Source of the DNA: Rhizobium sp. Q54
Lineage (GTDB): Bacteria > Pseudomonadota > Alphaproteobacteria > Rhizobiales > Aestuariivirgaceae
DNA length: 64,000 nucleotides
Assembly (NCBI GenBank): GCA_945889445.1
Contig: CAMDBX010000007.1
Coordinates: 1-64,000, forward strand
Reading direction: 5' to 3'
Part shown: one piece after another, positions 62,436 through 64,000 of the stretch
How the letters are laid out: each line of letters opens with the position of its first letter
How positions within the stretch are numbered: the stretch's first letter is position 1
Translations under genes and position numbers: made by a program
The notes under the pieces: model-generated
Database searches by the model: none
What the model saw: only the letters and a program-made list of their open reading frames with translations
Told to the model about the DNA's origin: nothing

Positions 62436-64000
62436 GTGACGCATTTGGACAGTTCAACACAGATCTTCGAAACCATCGCCGAGGAAATCGGCGCGCAGCC
62501 CAGGCAGGTGGCGGCCGCCGTCGGTCTGCTCGACGAGGGGGCAACGGTCCCTTTCGTCGCCCGCTACCGCAAGGAAGCCACCGGTGGCCTCGATGACACG
62601 CAATTGCGCAAGCTCTCCGAACGGCTCGTCTACCTCCGCGAGATGGAAGACCGACGCAAGGCCATCGTCGAGTCGATTCGCACGCAGGGCAAGCTCACCG
62701 ACGAACTGGCGCGCGCGCTGACACTGGCCCAGACCAAGTCCGAGCTCGAGGACATCTACCTGCCCTTCAAGCCCAAGCGCCGCACCAAGGCGATGATCGC
62801 GCGCGAGAACGGCCTCGAACCGCTGATTGACGCCATTCTCGCTGACCGCAGCGCCGAGCCCGAGACGCTCGCCGCCTCCTTCCTCACCGAAACCGTCAAG
62901 ACCGTGAAGGAAGCGCTCGACGGCGCCCGCGACATTCTGATGGAACGCCTGGCCGAGAGTGCCGCACTGCTCGGCGAACTCCGCGCCTTCATGAAGGCCG
63001 AGGCCTTCCTCACCTCCCGGGTGGTCACCGGGCAGGAGGAGAAGGGCGCCAAATTCTCCGACTACTTCGATCACAAGGAGGCATGGCACTCCGTGCCCTC
63101 GCATCGCGCCCTTGCCATGCTGCGCGCCTCCAAGGAGGAGGTGGTCTCGCTGGATATCGCCCCCGATCCGGAAACCGGCCCGCCACGCGCCGGCCAGATC
63201 ATCGCCACGGCCATCGGCATCACCGGCATGGCGCCGGGAGACAAGTGGCTGCGGACCGTGGCCGACTGGACGTGGCGCGTGAAGCTGTCGATCACCATGA
63301 TGATTGACCTTCTTGGCGATCTCCGCAGCCGCGCCCAGGAAGAGGCCATCGCCGTGTTCGCGCGCAACCTCAAGGACCTGCTGCTCGCGGCACCAGCCGG
63401 CACCCGCCCGATCCTCGGTCTCGATCCCGGCATCCGCACCGGCGTCAAGGCAGCGGTGGTCGACGCCACCGGCAAGCTTCTGGCCACCGACACGCTCTAT
63501 CCCTTCCAGCCGAAGAATGACCTGCGCGGCGCACAGGCCTCGCTGCTGCGCCTCGTCACCCAGCATGGCGTCGATCTCATCGCCATCGGCAACGGCACGG
63601 CCAGCCGCGAGACCGAACGCCTCGTCGCCGATGCGCTGTCGCTGCTGCCCAAGGATGTGAAGGTCCCCACCAAGGTCATCGTGTCGGAGGCTGGCGCCTC
63701 GGTCTATTCGGCGTCCGAACTCGCGGCGCGCGAATTCCCGGATCTCGACGTGTCGCTGCGTGGCGCTGTGTCGATTGCCCGTCGCCTGCAGGATCCGCTG
63801 GCCGAACTCGTCAAGATCGAGCCCAAGTCGATCGGCGTCGGCCAGTACCAGCATGACGTCGACCAGTATCAGCTCGGCCGCTCGCTCAGTGCCGTCGTCG
63901 AGGACGCGGTGAATGCCGTGGGGGTGGATCTCAACACGGCCTCGGCACCGCTGCTGGCCTATGTCTCGGGTCTCGGCCCCGGTCTCGCCGAGGCCATTGT
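62436..64000 (+). CDS. Tex family transcription accessory/RNA-binding protein, partial
   Basis: The frame is open from GTG 62436 (or TTG 62445) to the window edge, about 521 residues without a stop; the missing part would hold the rest of the helix-hairpin-helix and C-terminal S1 domains. Tex features: VARYRKEATGGLDDTQLR near residue 40, YLPFKPKRRTKAMIA, and the YqgF/RNase H-like domain starting ILGLDPGIRTGVKAAVVDATG near residue 327. Tex proteins bind nucleic acids and affect transcription and stress tolerance. Divergent from the prepilin peptidase gene. Confidence 0.9.
   Translation, partial: MTHLDSSTQIFETIAEEIGAQPRQVAAAVGLLDEGATVPFVARYRKEATGGLDDTQLRKLSERLVYLREMEDRRKAIVESIRTQGKLTDELARALTLAQTKSELEDIYLPFKPKRRTKAMIARENGLEPLIDAILADRSAEPETLAASFLTETVKTVKEALDGARDILMERLAESAALLGELRAFMKAEAFLTSRVVTGQEEKGAKFSDYFDHKEAWHSVPSHRALAMLRASKEEVVSLDIAPDPETGPPRAGQIIATAIGITGMAPGDKWLRTVADWTWRVKLSITMMIDLLGDLRSRAQEEAIAVFARNLKDLLLAAPAGTRPILGLDPGIRTGVKAAVVDATGKLLATDTLYPFQPKNDLRGAQASLLRLVTQHGVDLIAIGNGTASRETERLVADALSLLPKDVKVPTKVIVSEAGASVYSASELAAREFPDLDVSLRGAVSIARRLQDPLAELVKIEPKSIGVGQYQHDVDQYQLGRSLSAVVEDAVNAVGVDLNTASAPLLAYVSGLGPGLAEAI

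Noticed and set aside
62454-63854. A 466-codon minus frame
   Set aside because: Antisense to tex, whose motifs are unmistakable.

Overview
The window is high-GC DNA that looks like a chromosome of an alphaproteobacterium, most likely Hyphomicrobiales (Rhizobiales) or a close relative. Evidence: histone-deacetylase/xseB/tlyA and fabI/phosphatase/aroC gene orders, two perfect CtrA boxes (TTAA-N7-TTAAC), an FNR/FixK anaerobox before hemN, GC-rich palindromic intergenic repeats and frequent GTG/TTG starts. A BciA-type 8-vinyl reductase gene suggests bacteriochlorophyll synthesis in this lineage. No rRNA, tRNA, insertion sequence, prophage or CRISPR array was recognised. Genes are densely packed, many overlap by 1-8 nt, and no stretch over 300 bases lacks a gene.

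Region by region. 0-5.8 kb: a partial unknown gene, a Nudix hydrolase and SRAP protein (divergent pair), a GlcD-type FAD oxidoreductase with a TsaC/Sua5 tRNA-modification enzyme, then HDAC-like deacetylase, xseB and tlyA. 6-11.3 kb: aroC, a histidine phosphatase and fabI, divergent from pdxH, an SDR and a cystathionine lyase. 11.3-17.8 kb: hemN with its anaerobox, a PNPOx-fold protein, a class III transaminase, a PfkB kinase paired with an unrecognised barrel-like protein, and an alpha/beta hydrolase. 17.8-24.8 kb: two c-type cytochromes, a response regulator, upp, a VOC/old yellow enzyme operon behind a palindromic operator, and a HisC-like aminotransferase with an extended SDR. 25-33.2 kb: envelope and membrane genes (glycine-rich protein, beta-barrel, patatin lipoprotein, AI-2E transporter, cupin, a large coiled-coil membrane protein). 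33.3-38.1 kb: a cyanide-insensitive-type cytochrome bd oxidase with a 30-aa DUF2474 subunit, a UPF0149 protein and BciA.

38.1-47.4 kb is the most distinctive part. Two partner-switching modules (STAS antagonist, GHKL anti-sigma-like protein, SpoIIE/PP2C phosphatase) flank an acetolactate decarboxylase and a GPP34-family protein. The left module also carries a STAS-like/methyltransferase fusion and a degenerate GHKL-like protein. No sigma factor is visible, so the output is unknown. 47.4-50.7 kb is a divergent katG/oxyR pair. 50.7-62.3 kb is a type II secretion locus (gspE,F,G,H,I,J,K,L,M and a GspC/N-like gene; convergent lipoprotein secretin gspD; short prepilin peptidase), interrupted by a minus-strand gene for a cysteine-containing exported protein. 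The window ends inside tex.
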